Assembly (NCBI GenBank): GCA_004525155.1
Contig: SPDA01000010.1
Span: forward strand, 1 to 14,962
Source of the DNA: Spirochaetales bacterium
GTDB taxonomy: Bacteria; Spirochaetota; Spirochaetia; SPDA01
Direction: 5' to 3'
Length of the DNA stretch: 14,962 nt
Under the pieces are notes generated by a model. It did not search any database, was not told the DNA's origin, and was given only the letters and a program-made list of their open reading frames with translations. The translations under genes were made by a program, and so were the position numbers. Positions 6,682 to 14,613 of this stretch are shown here, one piece after another (the stretch's first letter is position 1; every line of letters begins with the position of its first letter).

Positions 6682-7268
6682 GCACAATTCCCCTGGCAAA
6701 TATACTGTTCGGCTCCATCTTTACTAACAATATCCTTTTCGCAAGTTTTCTCGGCATGTGTTCCTTCCTGGTGTGTTCGAACAAGATTGACACAGCCATA
6801 GGCCTCGGCAGCGCGGTCACCTTTGTTCTCGCCTGTACCGCGGTCCTGAATTTTCTTATCTATCATTTTATTCTGAAGCCTCTGGGTCTCGAGTTCGTGG
6901 CCTTCATTATTTTCATAGCGGTCATAGCGGCTTTTACCCAGTTCGTAGAACTTTTCGTGGAACGTTTCAGTCCTGGGCTTTATTACGCGCTCGGGATTTT
7001 TCTGCCGCTCATTACCGTCAATTGCGCCATTCTGGGCGCCTCCCTTTTCATGGTCATCAGGGACTACAATTTTGTGCAGACCGTTTTTTACGGATTCGGC
7101 GCCGGCCTGGGATGGGCCCTTGCGATTCTTCTAATGGCCGGTCTGCGTGAAAAAATGGGATATTCGAATGTTCCCGTGGGACTTCGGAAAACCGGCATAG
7201 TCGTGATGATGGCCGGCGTTATAGCGATGACCTTTATGGGTTTTTCCGGGATGCTGAGTGTCCAATGA
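6678..7268 (+). CDS. nqrE: Na+-translocating NADH:quinone reductase subunit E
   Basis: 196 residues, close to the family's usual length of about 198. ATG 6678 overlaps the nqrD stop and has GAGGAG eight bases upstream (6664-6669). Six hydrophobic helices are visible. Key motifs are FLGMCSF (24-30) with Cys28 and LPLITVNCAILG (109-120) with Cys116, the two cysteines that complete the membrane [2Fe-2S] site with NqrD. The loop Gly-Leu-Arg-Glu-Lys-Met-x-Tyr-Ser and the C-terminal Phe-Ser-Gly-Met are also typical. Together with NqrD it forms the inverted-topology pair that electrons cross between NqrF and NqrC. Confidence 0.95.
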   Translation: MSTIPLANILFGSIFTNNILFASFLGMCSFLVCSNKIDTAIGLGSAVTFVLACTAVLNFLIYHFILKPLGLEFVAFIIFIAVIAAFTQFVELFVERFSPGLYYALGIFLPLITVNCAILGASLFMVIRDYNFVQTVFYGFGAGLGWALAILLMAGLREKMGYSNVPVGLRKTGIVVMMAGVIAMTFMGFSGMLSVQ

Positions 7269-7293
7269 ACATGGTTAATAGGAGGATCGGTTT

Positions 7294-8394
7294 ATGGTAA
7301 CCGCATTTCTGGCTGTAGGGGTAACCACCGGTGTTTTCCTTGTACTATCCGTGTGGCTGCTTATTTCGGAGAAATATCTTGCCAACTATGGAAGTGTTAA
7401 GGTCGATATAAACCAGGGAAGCACTATATTCGAGAGAACGGGGGGCGTGACCCTCCTGAACGCCTTGTACGAGAACAAGATTTTTATTCCGTCCGCCTGC
7501 GGCGGTAAGGGGTCCTGCGGATACTGTAAAGTAAAAGTTGTTTCAGGCGGAGGCCCGATCCTGCCCACGGAAACCGGTTCTCTCACCAGGGCGGAAATGA
7601 AAGCCGGCATCCGGCTCGCCTGCCAGGTTAAGATAAAAGAAGATATCTCCATTGTCCTTCCGGAAGAAATTTTAAGCGTTAAACAATTCCGGGCCCGGGT
7701 AAGCAGTATTTTAAGCCTTACCTATGACATAAAGGAAATAAACTTTGCGCTGATTGACCCGGTGGAAATTGAGCACCATCCCGGCCAGTACATCCAGGTG
7801 GAAGCACCGGGACCCGGAGAAATTGTTCACAGGGCTTACTCGATATCGTCTCCTACCTACGAGAAAAACAAAATTCAGCTTATTGTGCGTCTTGTTCCCG
7901 GAGGAATCGCTTCCACCTACCTTCACGGCCTGAAGGAAGGTGATGAAGTGGCCTTCACCGGTCCTTACGGCGAGTTCCGGCTGTCCGAAGATATAAACCG
8001 GAACATTGTGCTTGTCGGAGGCGGCTGCGGAATGGCCCCTGTAAAGGATATCGCCTACTCGGTACTCGAAAAGTGGCCGGCCAGGAAGGTATTACTTTTC
8101 TTCGGTGCAAGGACCACAAAAGACATATTCTACCTTGATCAATACAGGGAACTTGAGAAAAAGTATCAAAATTTCAAGGTTATTTACGCCCTCTCCGACC
8201 CGCTTGCCGATGAAGAGCAGAAAAAGTGGACAGGAGAAACCGGATTTGTTCATCTTTCAGTTGACAAATATCTGGACAAAGGTGCACAAAGCCAGGCTTT
8301 TCTCTGCGGACCGCCTCCCATGATCGAAGCGGTAACTGATGTGCTTAAGGAAAAAGGTCTCGTAAACGTTGATATTTTCTATGACAAGTTCTAG
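7294..8394 (+). CDS. nqrF: Na+-translocating NADH:quinone reductase subunit F (NADH-oxidising)
   Basis: 366 residues, shorter than the roughly 407 of Vibrio NqrF; ATG 7294 is eight bases after AGGAGG (7280-7285). One N-terminal membrane anchor (about residues 4-24) precedes a [2Fe-2S] ferredoxin domain with C69, C75, C78 in ACGGKGSCGYC and C110. A ferredoxin-NADP reductase-type module follows: FAD motif RAYSISS (180-186), GPYGEF (223-228), nucleotide loop GGGCGMAP (242-249), and the closing CGPPPMI (338-344). It takes hydride from NADH onto FAD and passes electrons through the ferredoxin to the NqrD/E cluster. Its presence, and the absence of rnfB, defines this operon as Nqr-type. The stop is 11 bases before the next gene. 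Confidence 0.96.
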   Translation: MVTAFLAVGVTTGVFLVLSVWLLISEKYLANYGSVKVDINQGSTIFERTGGVTLLNALYENKIFIPSACGGKGSCGYCKVKVVSGGGPILPTETGSLTRAEMKAGIRLACQVKIKEDISIVLPEEILSVKQFRARVSSILSLTYDIKEINFALIDPVEIEHHPGQYIQVEAPGPGEIVHRAYSISSPTYEKNKIQLIVRLVPGGIASTYLHGLKEGDEVAFTGPYGEFRLSEDINRNIVLVGGGCGMAPVKDIAYSVLEKWPARKVLLFFGARTTKDIFYLDQYRELEKKYQNFKVIYALSDPLADEEQKKWTGETGFVHLSVDKYLDKGAQSQAFLCGPPPMIEAVTDVLKEKGLVNVDIFYDKF

Positions 8395-8405
8395 AGGAGG
8401 GAGCA

Positions 8406-8861
8406 GTGGCCATCGTAACTTTTGAGAACCTGATGAATCGCGCCCAGGAGTTCGAACAGAAGCTCGAGCGGTATTATGCTCAGATTCGCGACGAGTCCAA
8501 AGATCAGGGTGTGCGTCTGCTTACCTATTACCTCGCCCGGCACCGGAGGCATCTGGACCGTGCCCTTTCCGAGCTGTCTGCGGAAAAACGCGCGCATATC
8601 TTTAAACTACAGCTTAAGTACGATGTGGATTTCAGCCCGGAGAAGAATTTCAAACTTCTCGATAAAGCGGTGGAGGATGTGCGTTCCGCCCTGCTGCTGG
8701 AAGCGGCTGTCGGGTATGACGAGGAGCTGATCCATCTGTACAAAAGCGTACAGAGTCAGCCTATGAGTGAGGAGGCGCACGCGCTTGTCGAATCGCTCAT
8801 TCGTATTGAGGAAAAAGATGTGATCATGCTGAAAAAGATGATCGCCATGAACTATTTTTGA
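8406..8861 (+). CDS. Small cysteine-free helical protein, possibly degenerate rubrerythrin/ferritin-like
   Basis: 151 residues from GTG 8406, behind a strong GAGGAGG (8394-8400). I do not recognise a named family. The sequence is almost all amphipathic helix without membrane segments, and its four-helix layout resembles rubrerythrin-like ferritin folds. The first helix has Glu17 in FEQKLERYY. The second has His46-x-x-His49 where Glu-x-x-His is usual. The third has Glu106/Glu107 followed by Leu-x-x-Leu-Tyr. The fourth has Glu135-x-x-Asp138 in place of the second Glu-x-x-His. So a diiron site, if present, would be altered, and it may be lost. It sits between nqrF and a kinase/receiver pair in the same transcript, which suggests an accessory, assembly or sensing role for the complex (inference). 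It has no cysteines, so it is not NqrM. Confidence 0.75.
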   Translation: MAIVTFENLMNRAQEFEQKLERYYAQIRDESKDQGVRLLTYYLARHRRHLDRALSELSAEKRAHIFKLQLKYDVDFSPEKNFKLLDKAVEDVRSALLLEAAVGYDEELIHLYKSVQSQPMSEEAHALVESLIRIEEKDVIMLKKMIAMNYF

Positions 8862-8877
8862 AACATCAGGTGCTGAA

Positions 8878-10311
8878 ATGGCGACTTTCAGGCTGAATAC
8901 GAAACCGGAGACCGCGGGTCCGGAAGCTGAATCGGGCCGGTATGGCCTGGGCAGCGATATCCTTTATCATAACGCGATCTGGTTTATCGGAGTCAGGTGG
9001 TTTGTAACCGGCCTGTTTGTCGCCGCCGGTTTGCTGTCCCTTGTGTTTCGAGATGCCCTTCGACGGGGCGGCATAGTTCCGCCGTCCGTGGAACTTCTCG
9101 TTTTGGCCGGTTTGCTGGGCATTGCAAATACGGTATTTATTCTGTTAAAGCGACGTTATTATCAGAAGGCGGCCGATGGAAAAGTCAAGGCTTATCTCTG
9201 GGCACAGATAATATTCGATCTTTTTATTGTGTCGGGAGCTGTGTATTTTATCGGAAGCACGGAGACGTTTCTCGCCTTTACGTACCTGTTCCATATCGTT
9301 CTTGCGTGCATTTTTTTCCCGAGGCGGGAAAGTTTTATCGTGACCGCGTTGGCGGCCGTCATGTTTATAAGTACGGTAGTGATGGAAATATTGGGAGTCT
9401 TACCGGACAGAATGGCGCTGGCCGGTACGGTCCGGGAAGTGGTAGCGCCTAACCACATGGTTGATCTTTTACATATGGCCTCCGCTATTTTAGTCTGGTT
9501 TATTGTCTGGTACCTTGTTTCAACCATATCGGAGAGTGTCCGGTCGAGGGACCTGAAACTTCAGATTATGAACGAGCGGCTTATCCGGGCGGACCAGGAA
9601 AAAAATCAGCAGATGCTGATTACGACCCATGACCTGAAGGCTCCTTTTTCCGGGATCGAGAGCAATATAGAGGTGCTTACAGTCCGTTACTGGGACGCCC
9701 TGCCGCCTGAAGTACAGGATATAGTCAACAGGATTGAGCGAAGGTCCGAGAACCTGCGGCAGAGGATAAATGCGATTCTTCTGCTGGGGGAGCTCCGGTC
9801 TTATGACAGTGAAAAGCAGGTTAAAATAGAAAGCGTGGAAATGAAGGAATTACTGGGGCAGGTGTGTTCGGACCTTGAAGACAGGTGCCAAAAGCGGGCC
9901 ATTGCAATGCAGTGCGACATGCCTGCGTTATATGTTCAATCGAACAGGAAACGGCTTATTATTTTGTTTTCGAATATTATTTCGAACGCCGGTAATTATT
10001 CGTTCGACAACGGAACTGTGGAAATAAAGGGAGAAGTCAGAGATGGTAAAACAGTAATTACCGTTTCGGATAACGGTATAGGAATTCGGCAGGATGCATT
10101 ACCTCACATCTTCGATGAATTTTACCGTTCACGGGAGGCTGCAAAATTCAATAAAAGTTCCACAGGTCTGGGACTTGCCATAGTTAAGGAAATTGCGCGG
10201 CAGTTAAGTCTTGAGGTTGTAGTTGAAAGTGCGGAGGGTGCGGGTACTTCGATATCTATAGGTATTCCGGAAATTCCACCGAGCAATGATGGAGGAGAAG
10301 CCGATGTATAA
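8878..10311 (+). CDS. Membrane sensor histidine kinase with six-helix N-terminal domain
   Basis: 477 residues; ATG 8878 has CAGGTG five bases upstream, a modest site. About six membrane helices (roughly 33-55, 70-90, 106-125, 130-147, 151-172, 197-218) have only short loops, so the stimulus is probably in the membrane, for example quinone or ion gradient, rather than an external ligand. A linker helix leads to H251 in TTHDLKAPFSG, the N-box with N366 and N370, G1 box DNGIGI (398-403), FDEFYRS (412-418) and G2 box STGLGL (428-433). All catalytic kinase elements are present. It overlaps the receiver gene by eight bases, a strong sign of a cognate pair, and shares the nqr transcript. No PAS or HAMP domain is evident. 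Confidence 0.92.
   Translation: MATFRLNTKPETAGPEAESGRYGLGSDILYHNAIWFIGVRWFVTGLFVAAGLLSLVFRDALRRGGIVPPSVELLVLAGLLGIANTVFILLKRRYYQKAADGKVKAYLWAQIIFDLFIVSGAVYFIGSTETFLAFTYLFHIVLACIFFPRRESFIVTALAAVMFISTVVMEILGVLPDRMALAGTVREVVAPNHMVDLLHMASAILVWFIVWYLVSTISESVRSRDLKLQIMNERLIRADQEKNQQMLITTHDLKAPFSGIESNIEVLTVRYWDALPPEVQDIVNRIERRSENLRQRINAILLLGELRSYDSEKQVKIESVEMKELLGQVCSDLEDRCQKRAIAMQCDMPALYVQSNRKRLIILFSNIISNAGNYSFDNGTVEIKGEVRDGKTVITVSDNGIGIRQDALPHIFDEFYRSREAAKFNKSSTGLGLAIVKEIARQLSLEVVVESAEGAGTSISIGIPEIPPSNDGGEADV
10291..10297 (+). promoter_or_regulatory. Ribosome binding site fixing the receiver-protein start
   Basis: GGAGGAG lies six bases before ATG 10304, inside the kinase gene. It rules against the upstream in-frame ATGs at 10286 and 10289, which precede this site, and makes the protein begin Met-Tyr-Lys-Ile, as receiver domains normally do. 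Confidence 0.8.
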
Positions 10312-10693
10312 GATCATGGTTATTGATGATGACGCGGAAGTCATCGAGAACATTACAATGATTCTCAAAGGAGAAGATATTTCCGTTGAGGCGAGGGAGA
10401 CAACTCAGGGAGCGGTGGAGGAGTTGAAGGCCGTAAAACCGGATCTGCTCATACTAGATGTAATGTTTCCGGAGAGTCCGGCAGGCGGATTCGACCTGGC
10501 CCGTGAAATACGCGAGACAAAAGAATTGAAGGATCTTCCGATTATTCTTCTTACCGCTATCAACCAGGAACTGCCCATGGATTTCTCTTCCAAGGACATT
10601 GATGATGAGTGGATGCCGGTGCAGAAGTTGATGGAAAAACCCGTACACCTGGCCGAGCTTCGCGAAGCCGTAAAGGAACTTCTTAAAAAATAA
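10304..10693 (+). CDS. Stand-alone response-regulator receiver domain
   Basis: 129 residues from ATG 10304. Receiver landmarks are all present: the acidic cluster Asp8-Asp9-Asp10, the phospho-acceptor Asp52 in LLILDVMFPE, the Thr84 switch residue in ILLTA and Lys112 in Met-Glu-Lys-Pro-Val. The protein ends right after the last receiver helix, so there is no DNA-binding or enzymatic output domain. It must act by protein contact, as a phosphorelay intermediate or as a phosphate sink. An extended stretch between the Thr and Lys motifs (about 88-108, acidic, with Asp-Asp-Glu-Trp-Met-Pro) is longer than in the shortest CheY types. It is the last gene of the nqr operon; I see no terminator in the 21 bases before the convergent MATE gene. 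Confidence 0.92.
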   Translation: MYKIMVIDDDAEVIENITMILKGEDISVEARETTQGAVEELKAVKPDLLILDVMFPESPAGGFDLAREIRETKELKDLPIILLTAINQELPMDFSSKDIDDEWMPVQKLMEKPVHLAELREAVKELLKK

Positions 10694-10714
10694 AACTGCC
10701 GGCTGCAGCAATAA

Positions 10715-12097
10715 TCACCGTTTGGATTCTACCTCCACCTGCTGCCATTTTTTGGAAATAAATCCAATAAACAGTATCAGGGCATGAAATACCTGATACA
10801 GGGCAAAACTGAGCCAGGCGCTGTATATCCCCCCGTGTGCCACCTGTGTCAGGACAAGGGACAAGGCCAGGATAAAGACGGCGTTCGTCGAAAATTCGGA
10901 GACCAGCACGAGTTTCCCCCAGCCATTGTTGGTAAATATTATTTCGAAGGAATACCCCAGGATCTCTATAAAGAAAAAAGGTGCAAAAAACCGCAGGGCC
11001 TTTATGCCGAGCACAAGGTTCGAAGTGTCATCCGTGAATATGCGTACGATACTGCCCGGGAAAACCAGCGTAAGGAGCATGATGGAAATACCGATAAGCG
11101 CTGCCAGGAATTCGCAATTCATGATACAGGCAACAGCTTCTTTTTTTTCTTCCCTGCCCAGATGGTTTCCCACAAGAATAGACGTACTCCTGGCGAATCC
11201 GCCGACAATCGTTTTATTGATCCGGAACATGGAAAAAACGATGTGCGTTACCGCCAGGTACCCTATGCCCAATCTGCCTACGATGCCCTCATAGGCAAGA
11301 AAAATTAAAAGGGCCATACCGTTTTGAATTGTCGGAGGGAGAGCAATAGATACCATGTCTTTTATGAGGTGAAGATTCAGGGTCTGGAAGTGCAGGGAAC
11401 GATACTTTTTTTTATCCCTCGAGGCCAGGATTACCGCAAGGAGAAACAGGGCCGTGAGGGCCTCGGCAAGAACCGTACCGAGCGCGGCGCCCTTTATTCC
11501 CAGGGCGGGCAAGCCGAATTTCCCGTAGATGAACAGGTAGTTAAAGAGAATATTGAGAAGGTTGCCTCCCAGGTTTGCTATCATAATTGGTTTAGTTTTG
11601 TTTATCGCGGCCATAAATCCTGAGGCGGCGGATATGAAACCCAGCATGGGAAGCTGCCAGCGGACCGTGTTGATATAGGAGAGCGCACCGGAAACAAGGG
11701 AATCATCTTTGACAAGGAATCCGAGTATGGGCCGGGCTGTAAAAGAAAGGCCGAAAGCCAGAATGCTGGCTGTCAGCCCCAGGATAACGGCATTATCGAG
11801 GACTTCGCCGGTTTTTCCGGCAGCCGCGTCCTCGGCCGGCCTCTCCGTGACCGCCTGCTGTCTGCCGAAACGCCTTGAGGCTATTGCCTGGCAGCCAAGG
11901 GAAACGGGCCACACCATGACATAGAGGATGGCACTGAACATCCCGGCCAGGGCTATTGAACCAAGGGCGGCTGTGCCGAGATGACCCACCATGGCCGTAT
12001 CCGCCGCCAGCAAAAGGTAATGGGAAAGGTTGCCGGCGAGCAGGGGTACGCCCAGGGCAGTAATTTTTTTAAGGTAGGAGGATGATATTCTATTCAT
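10715..12097 (-). CDS. MATE-family multidrug/Na+ efflux transporter
   Basis: 460 residues, the usual MATE length, with about twelve hydrophobic helices in two related halves. The N-terminal helix region Leu-Ala-Ala-Asp-Thr-Ala-Met-Val-Gly-His-Leu-Gly is the classic first-half signature, and Ala-Ile-Asn-Lys-Thr-Lys-Pro precedes the Gly-Asn-x-x-Asn-Ile-x-x-Asn motif before the middle. Relatives are NorM/DinF-type antiporters that export cationic drugs or other organic compounds against Na+ or H+; the substrate cannot be read from the sequence. A loop of about 25 residues rich in Ala and Glu follows the second helix and is longer than usual. The start has AAGG six bases upstream, overlapping the capA stop, so it is downstream in a capA-MATE transcript. 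A Na+-driven mode would fit an Nqr host (inference). Confidence 0.92.
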   Translation of the reverse strand: MNRISSSYLKKITALGVPLLAGNLSHYLLLAADTAMVGHLGTAALGSIALAGMFSAILYVMVWPVSLGCQAIASRRFGRQQAVTERPAEDAAAGKTGEVLDNAVILGLTASILAFGLSFTARPILGFLVKDDSLVSGALSYINTVRWQLPMLGFISAASGFMAAINKTKPIMIANLGGNLLNILFNYLFIYGKFGLPALGIKGAALGTVLAEALTALFLLAVILASRDKKKYRSLHFQTLNLHLIKDMVSIALPPTIQNGMALLIFLAYEGIVGRLGIGYLAVTHIVFSMFRINKTIVGGFARSTSILVGNHLGREEKKEAVACIMNCEFLAALIGISIMLLTLVFPGSIVRIFTDDTSNLVLGIKALRFFAPFFFIEILGYSFEIIFTNNGWGKLVLVSEFSTNAVFILALSLVLTQVAHGGIYSAWLSFALYQVFHALILFIGFISKKWQQVEVESKR

Positions 12098-12105
12098 GAA
12101 AAACC

Positions 12106-13302
12106 TTACTGCGGGAAGTTATGCAGATCCTGATGGTTCTGCATTACCCGTCTTGTTTCGAGGTATTTCTCAGCATAAAAAGTTCTCCAGGTTACGGGAA
12201 TTTTCTCCGCGCTTATAAGTGTTTCAATAGGTACCACAACCATGCCCTTTTCCGGGTCCTTGTAATTTGAGGTGAAGACGGGAGTGACACTGAGAATAGA
12301 CACGCGCCCGTCGGACAGCCTTCCTGCCATGGCCTGCATGATAATACTGTCTCCCGTATATCGCCGGACCGGATCAGGGTTGGCGGGATCCAGAAACCAT
12401 ATCTGGCCGGATATAAAATTGCCGGTGGAATACATGATGAGCCTGTTTACGCCATCCTCTTTGACAAGCTCCCATGGCTGAAGCACATGGGGATGATGTC
12501 CCCACACTATGTTTGCGCCGGCCGCTGTCAGCCGGCGGAAAAAGTCCTTTTTGTATGTTTCCGGATAACGTGAATATTCGGTACCGCCGTGAACGGATAC
12601 AATGATCAGGTCGTAGCTGTTTCTCGCCGATTCGATAAACGATAGAAACCGGTCCTTCTGCTCAGTGTTCGTGTAATCCACGAGGTAAACATAATCCTTG
12701 CCTGCGTAGGAATTGAGAAATTCGGTTATCGCTATGAAACCGATCTTGAATCCGTTGCGCCGGATTTCCGAAAAGGCCCAGGGGCTGCCCGCTTCTTTTG
12801 AGATTCCGGAAAAATACAGGCCCTTCTGATACTGCAGTTCCTGAAGGACCTCGAAGGTGCGGATTACCCCGTTTCCTCCCTGATCCGTGGCATGATTGTT
12901 GGCGCAGGCGAAAACGTCGATACCGGCGCTGAAGGCTGCGAGAACATAGGGAAGATGGTTGTTGAACAGTGGATACGATGACATAGGCAGTTCGGGAACT
13001 ACCGGAAATTCAAGGTTGCCGAAAGTTAAATCGTCTTTAAGAAAGCTGTCTTTGACGGCGGCGTAAATATTTTCGTAGGGAGGTCTTTCAAAATTCATAT
13101 CATGCGCCATAATATCGCCGATAAATGAAATAAGGAGGTTTTGCTGCCGCGGAGTGGTCCCGCTTCCGTCTTCAGCATCTGGAGAAGGCGGTGTAGCGTT
13201 CAGGGTCAGTTCCGTCTGCCCGTTCCGGCTACAGCCGGCCGGATTGAGTCCAAGCAGGAGGAGTGTCAGCATCACCAGGGGCAAAACTTTCCTAACTTGC
13301 AT
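12106..13302 (-). CDS. CapA-family (poly-gamma-glutamate synthesis type) lipoprotein
   Basis: 398 residues if started at ATG 13302; an in-frame TTG at 13308 would add two residues and is less likely. Residues 1-23 form a lipoprotein signal ending Asn-Pro-Ala-Gly before Cys24, with Pro at -3 rather than the usual Leu. A low-complexity linker follows. The catalytic domain is a CapA-type metallophosphatase-like fold: GDIMAHD (62-68), NLEFP (96-100), NNHATD (135-140), VHGGTEYS (237-244), GHHPHV (268-273) and STGNF (292-296). In Bacillus, CapA takes part in poly-gamma-glutamate synthesis, but CapBC partners are not seen here, so a role in polymer export or cell-envelope hydrolysis is equally possible. 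The upstream Shine-Dalgarno is poor. It is divergent from murA with only 30 bases between the starts. Confidence 0.88.
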   Translation of the reverse strand: MQVRKVLPLVMLTLLLLGLNPAGCSRNGQTELTLNATPPSPDAEDGSGTTPRQQNLLISFIGDIMAHDMNFERPPYENIYAAVKDSFLKDDLTFGNLEFPVVPELPMSSYPLFNNHLPYVLAAFSAGIDVFACANNHATDQGGNGVIRTFEVLQELQYQKGLYFSGISKEAGSPWAFSEIRRNGFKIGFIAITEFLNSYAGKDYVYLVDYTNTEQKDRFLSFIESARNSYDLIIVSVHGGTEYSRYPETYKKDFFRRLTAAGANIVWGHHPHVLQPWELVKEDGVNRLIMYSTGNFISGQIWFLDPANPDPVRRYTGDSIIMQAMAGRLSDGRVSILSVTPVFTSNYKDPEKGMVVVPIETLISAEKIPVTWRTFYAEKYLETRRVMQNHQDLHNFPQ

Positions 13303-13320
13303 ATCCAAAGACTATACTAT

Positions 13321-13324
13321 AAGG
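13321..13324 (+). promoter_or_regulatory. Ribosome binding site fixing the murA start
   Basis: AAGG lies eight bases before ATG 13333. The reading frame stays open back to 13141, but that upstream part runs antisense into the CapA signal-peptide region. The protein from ATG 13333 begins Met-Cys-Arg-Tyr-Ile-Ile-Glu-Gly-Gly, the normal MurA N-terminus. Confidence 0.7.
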
Positions 13325-13332
13325 TGTTTAAG

Positions 13333-14613
13333 ATGTGTAGATATATCATAGAAGGCGGATTTCCCATAAAGGGTAAAATCCGCATCAGCGGCAATAAAAA
13401 CGCCGCCCTTCCCTGTATTGCCGCCGCACTTTTAACCGCGGAACCGGTCATTCTTAACAATCTGCCGGAAATTGAAGACGTTAACGTCATGCTGGATATT
13501 ATGCGCGCCCTCGGCAGCGAGGTCGTGAGAAATGAACGCGGGTCCTACACAATAACGACACAAGAGGTAAAGACCTCGGAGGTCCCGCAGAAACTGGCCA
13601 AGCATATCCGTGCCTCCATTCTTTTTGCCGGTCCCCTGCTGGCAAGAACACATAAGGTCATCATGCCTCCTCCCGGCGGTGACATTATCGGCCGGAGGAG
13701 GATTGACACCCACTTTATCGCTTTGGCTGAGCTTGGGGCCCGGGTGGAGATAGACGGCGTTTTCAAACTGTCCGCCAACAAGCTGGTCGGAGTGGACCTG
13801 TTTCTGGATGAGGCTTCCGTAACGGCCACGGAAAACGCGGTCATGGCTTCCGTTCTCGCTGAAGGAAAAACCGTCATTCAGAACGCGGCATCGGAACCGC
13901 ACGTGCAGGACCTCTGCAGAATGCTCAACGGCATGGGGGCCAGGATAACCGGAATAGGGTCGAATATTCTCTGCATCGAAGGGGTAAAGACACTTCACGG
14001 AACCGGGTATACCGTAGGTTCGGATTTCATGGAAGCAGGTTCCATCATCGGCCTGGCCGCTGTAACCAGGGGAGCTGTTACCATCGAGGACGCCCAGCCG
14101 GACAACCTGCGGATGGTCAAACTGGCTTTCAGCAAGCTGGGTATACACTGGGAAGTGCAGGGTAAAGACATACAGGTTCCTTCCGGCCAGCCCCTCAAGG
14201 TGATTCCGGACATGGGCGGAATGATACCAAAAATAGACGACGCACCCTGGCCGGGGTTCCCTCCGGACCTCATCAGCATCATGACCGTTGTCGCCACTCA
14301 GGTGGAAGGTACGGTTCTTATTCATGAAAAGATGTTCGAATCCAGAATGTTTTTTGTTGACAAACTCATCGCCATGGGCGCCCGGATAATTCTCTGCGAC
14401 CCCCACCGGGCCGTGGTAACGGGACCCAGCAGGCTAAAAGGTTCGGAGCTTGTATCTCCCGATGTCCGCGCGGGCATGGCCATGGTGATTGCCGCCTTGT
14501 GCGCCGAAGGAAAGAGCTGTATAGACAACGTCTACCAGATAGAAAGGGGTTATGAATTTCTTCCTGAGCGCCTCGAAAGCCTCGGGGCGAAAATCAGACG
14601 TGTCGCAGACTGA
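13333..14613 (+). CDS. murA: UDP-N-acetylglucosamine 1-carboxyvinyltransferase (MurA) with Asp in the catalytic loop
   Basis: 426 residues, full length for MurA, which transfers enolpyruvate from phosphoenolpyruvate to UDP-GlcNAc in the first committed step of peptidoglycan synthesis in the cytoplasm. Conserved elements: Gly-Asn-Lys-Asn-Ala-Ala with Lys22/Asn23, the mobile loop [12 protein letters not shown] (112-123), [11 protein letters not shown] with the catalytic-base Asp312, and IERGYE with Arg405. The loop residue equivalent to Escherichia coli Cys115 is Asp117. Such Cys-to-Asp enzymes are known from Mycobacterium, Chlamydia and Borrelia; they remain active and resist fosfomycin, which alkylates that Cys. 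All other active-site signatures look intact, so this should be a working enzyme. It is divergent from capA, and its tail overlaps the convergent next gene by 20 bases. Confidence 0.95.
   Translation: MCRYIIEGGFPIKGKIRISGNKNAALPCIAAALLTAEPVILNNLPEIEDVNVMLDIMRALGSEVVRNERGSYTITTQEVKTSEVPQKLAKHIRASILFAGPLLARTHKVIMPPPGGDIIGRRRIDTHFIALAELGARVEIDGVFKLSANKLVGVDLFLDEASVTATENAVMASVLAEGKTVIQNAASEPHVQDLCRMLNGMGARITGIGSNILCIEGVKTLHGTGYTVGSDFMEAGSIIGLAAVTRGAVTIEDAQPDNLRMVKLAFSKLGIHWEVQGKDIQVPSGQPLKVIPDMGGMIPKIDDAPWPGFPPDLISIMTVVATQVEGTVLIHEKMFESRMFFVDKLIAMGARIILCDPHRAVVTGPSRLKGSELVSPDVRAGMAMVIAALCAEGKSCIDNVYQIERGYEFLPERLESLGAKIRRVAD

Noticed and set aside
2946..8394. Calling the operon Rnf rather than Nqr
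   Set aside because: There is no RnfB ferredoxin subunit, and NqrF with its FAD/NADH module is present; the NqrA chain matches NqrA along its length despite the Fe-S motifs.
10694..10714. Bidirectional terminator between the receiver and MATE genes
   Set aside because: Only a short GCCGGC palindrome and a scattered CTGC/GCAG match are present, with no stable stem or T-run.
13313..13318. TATACT as a -10 box for murA
   Set aside because: There is no -35 element at a workable spacing, and a start near 13325 would exclude the AAGG ribosome binding site from the transcript.
13432..14406. Long 324-codon open frame antisense to murA
   Set aside because: It lies entirely within the well-supported murA gene, has no recognisable domain, and its composition is what the opposite strand of a GC-biased gene gives.
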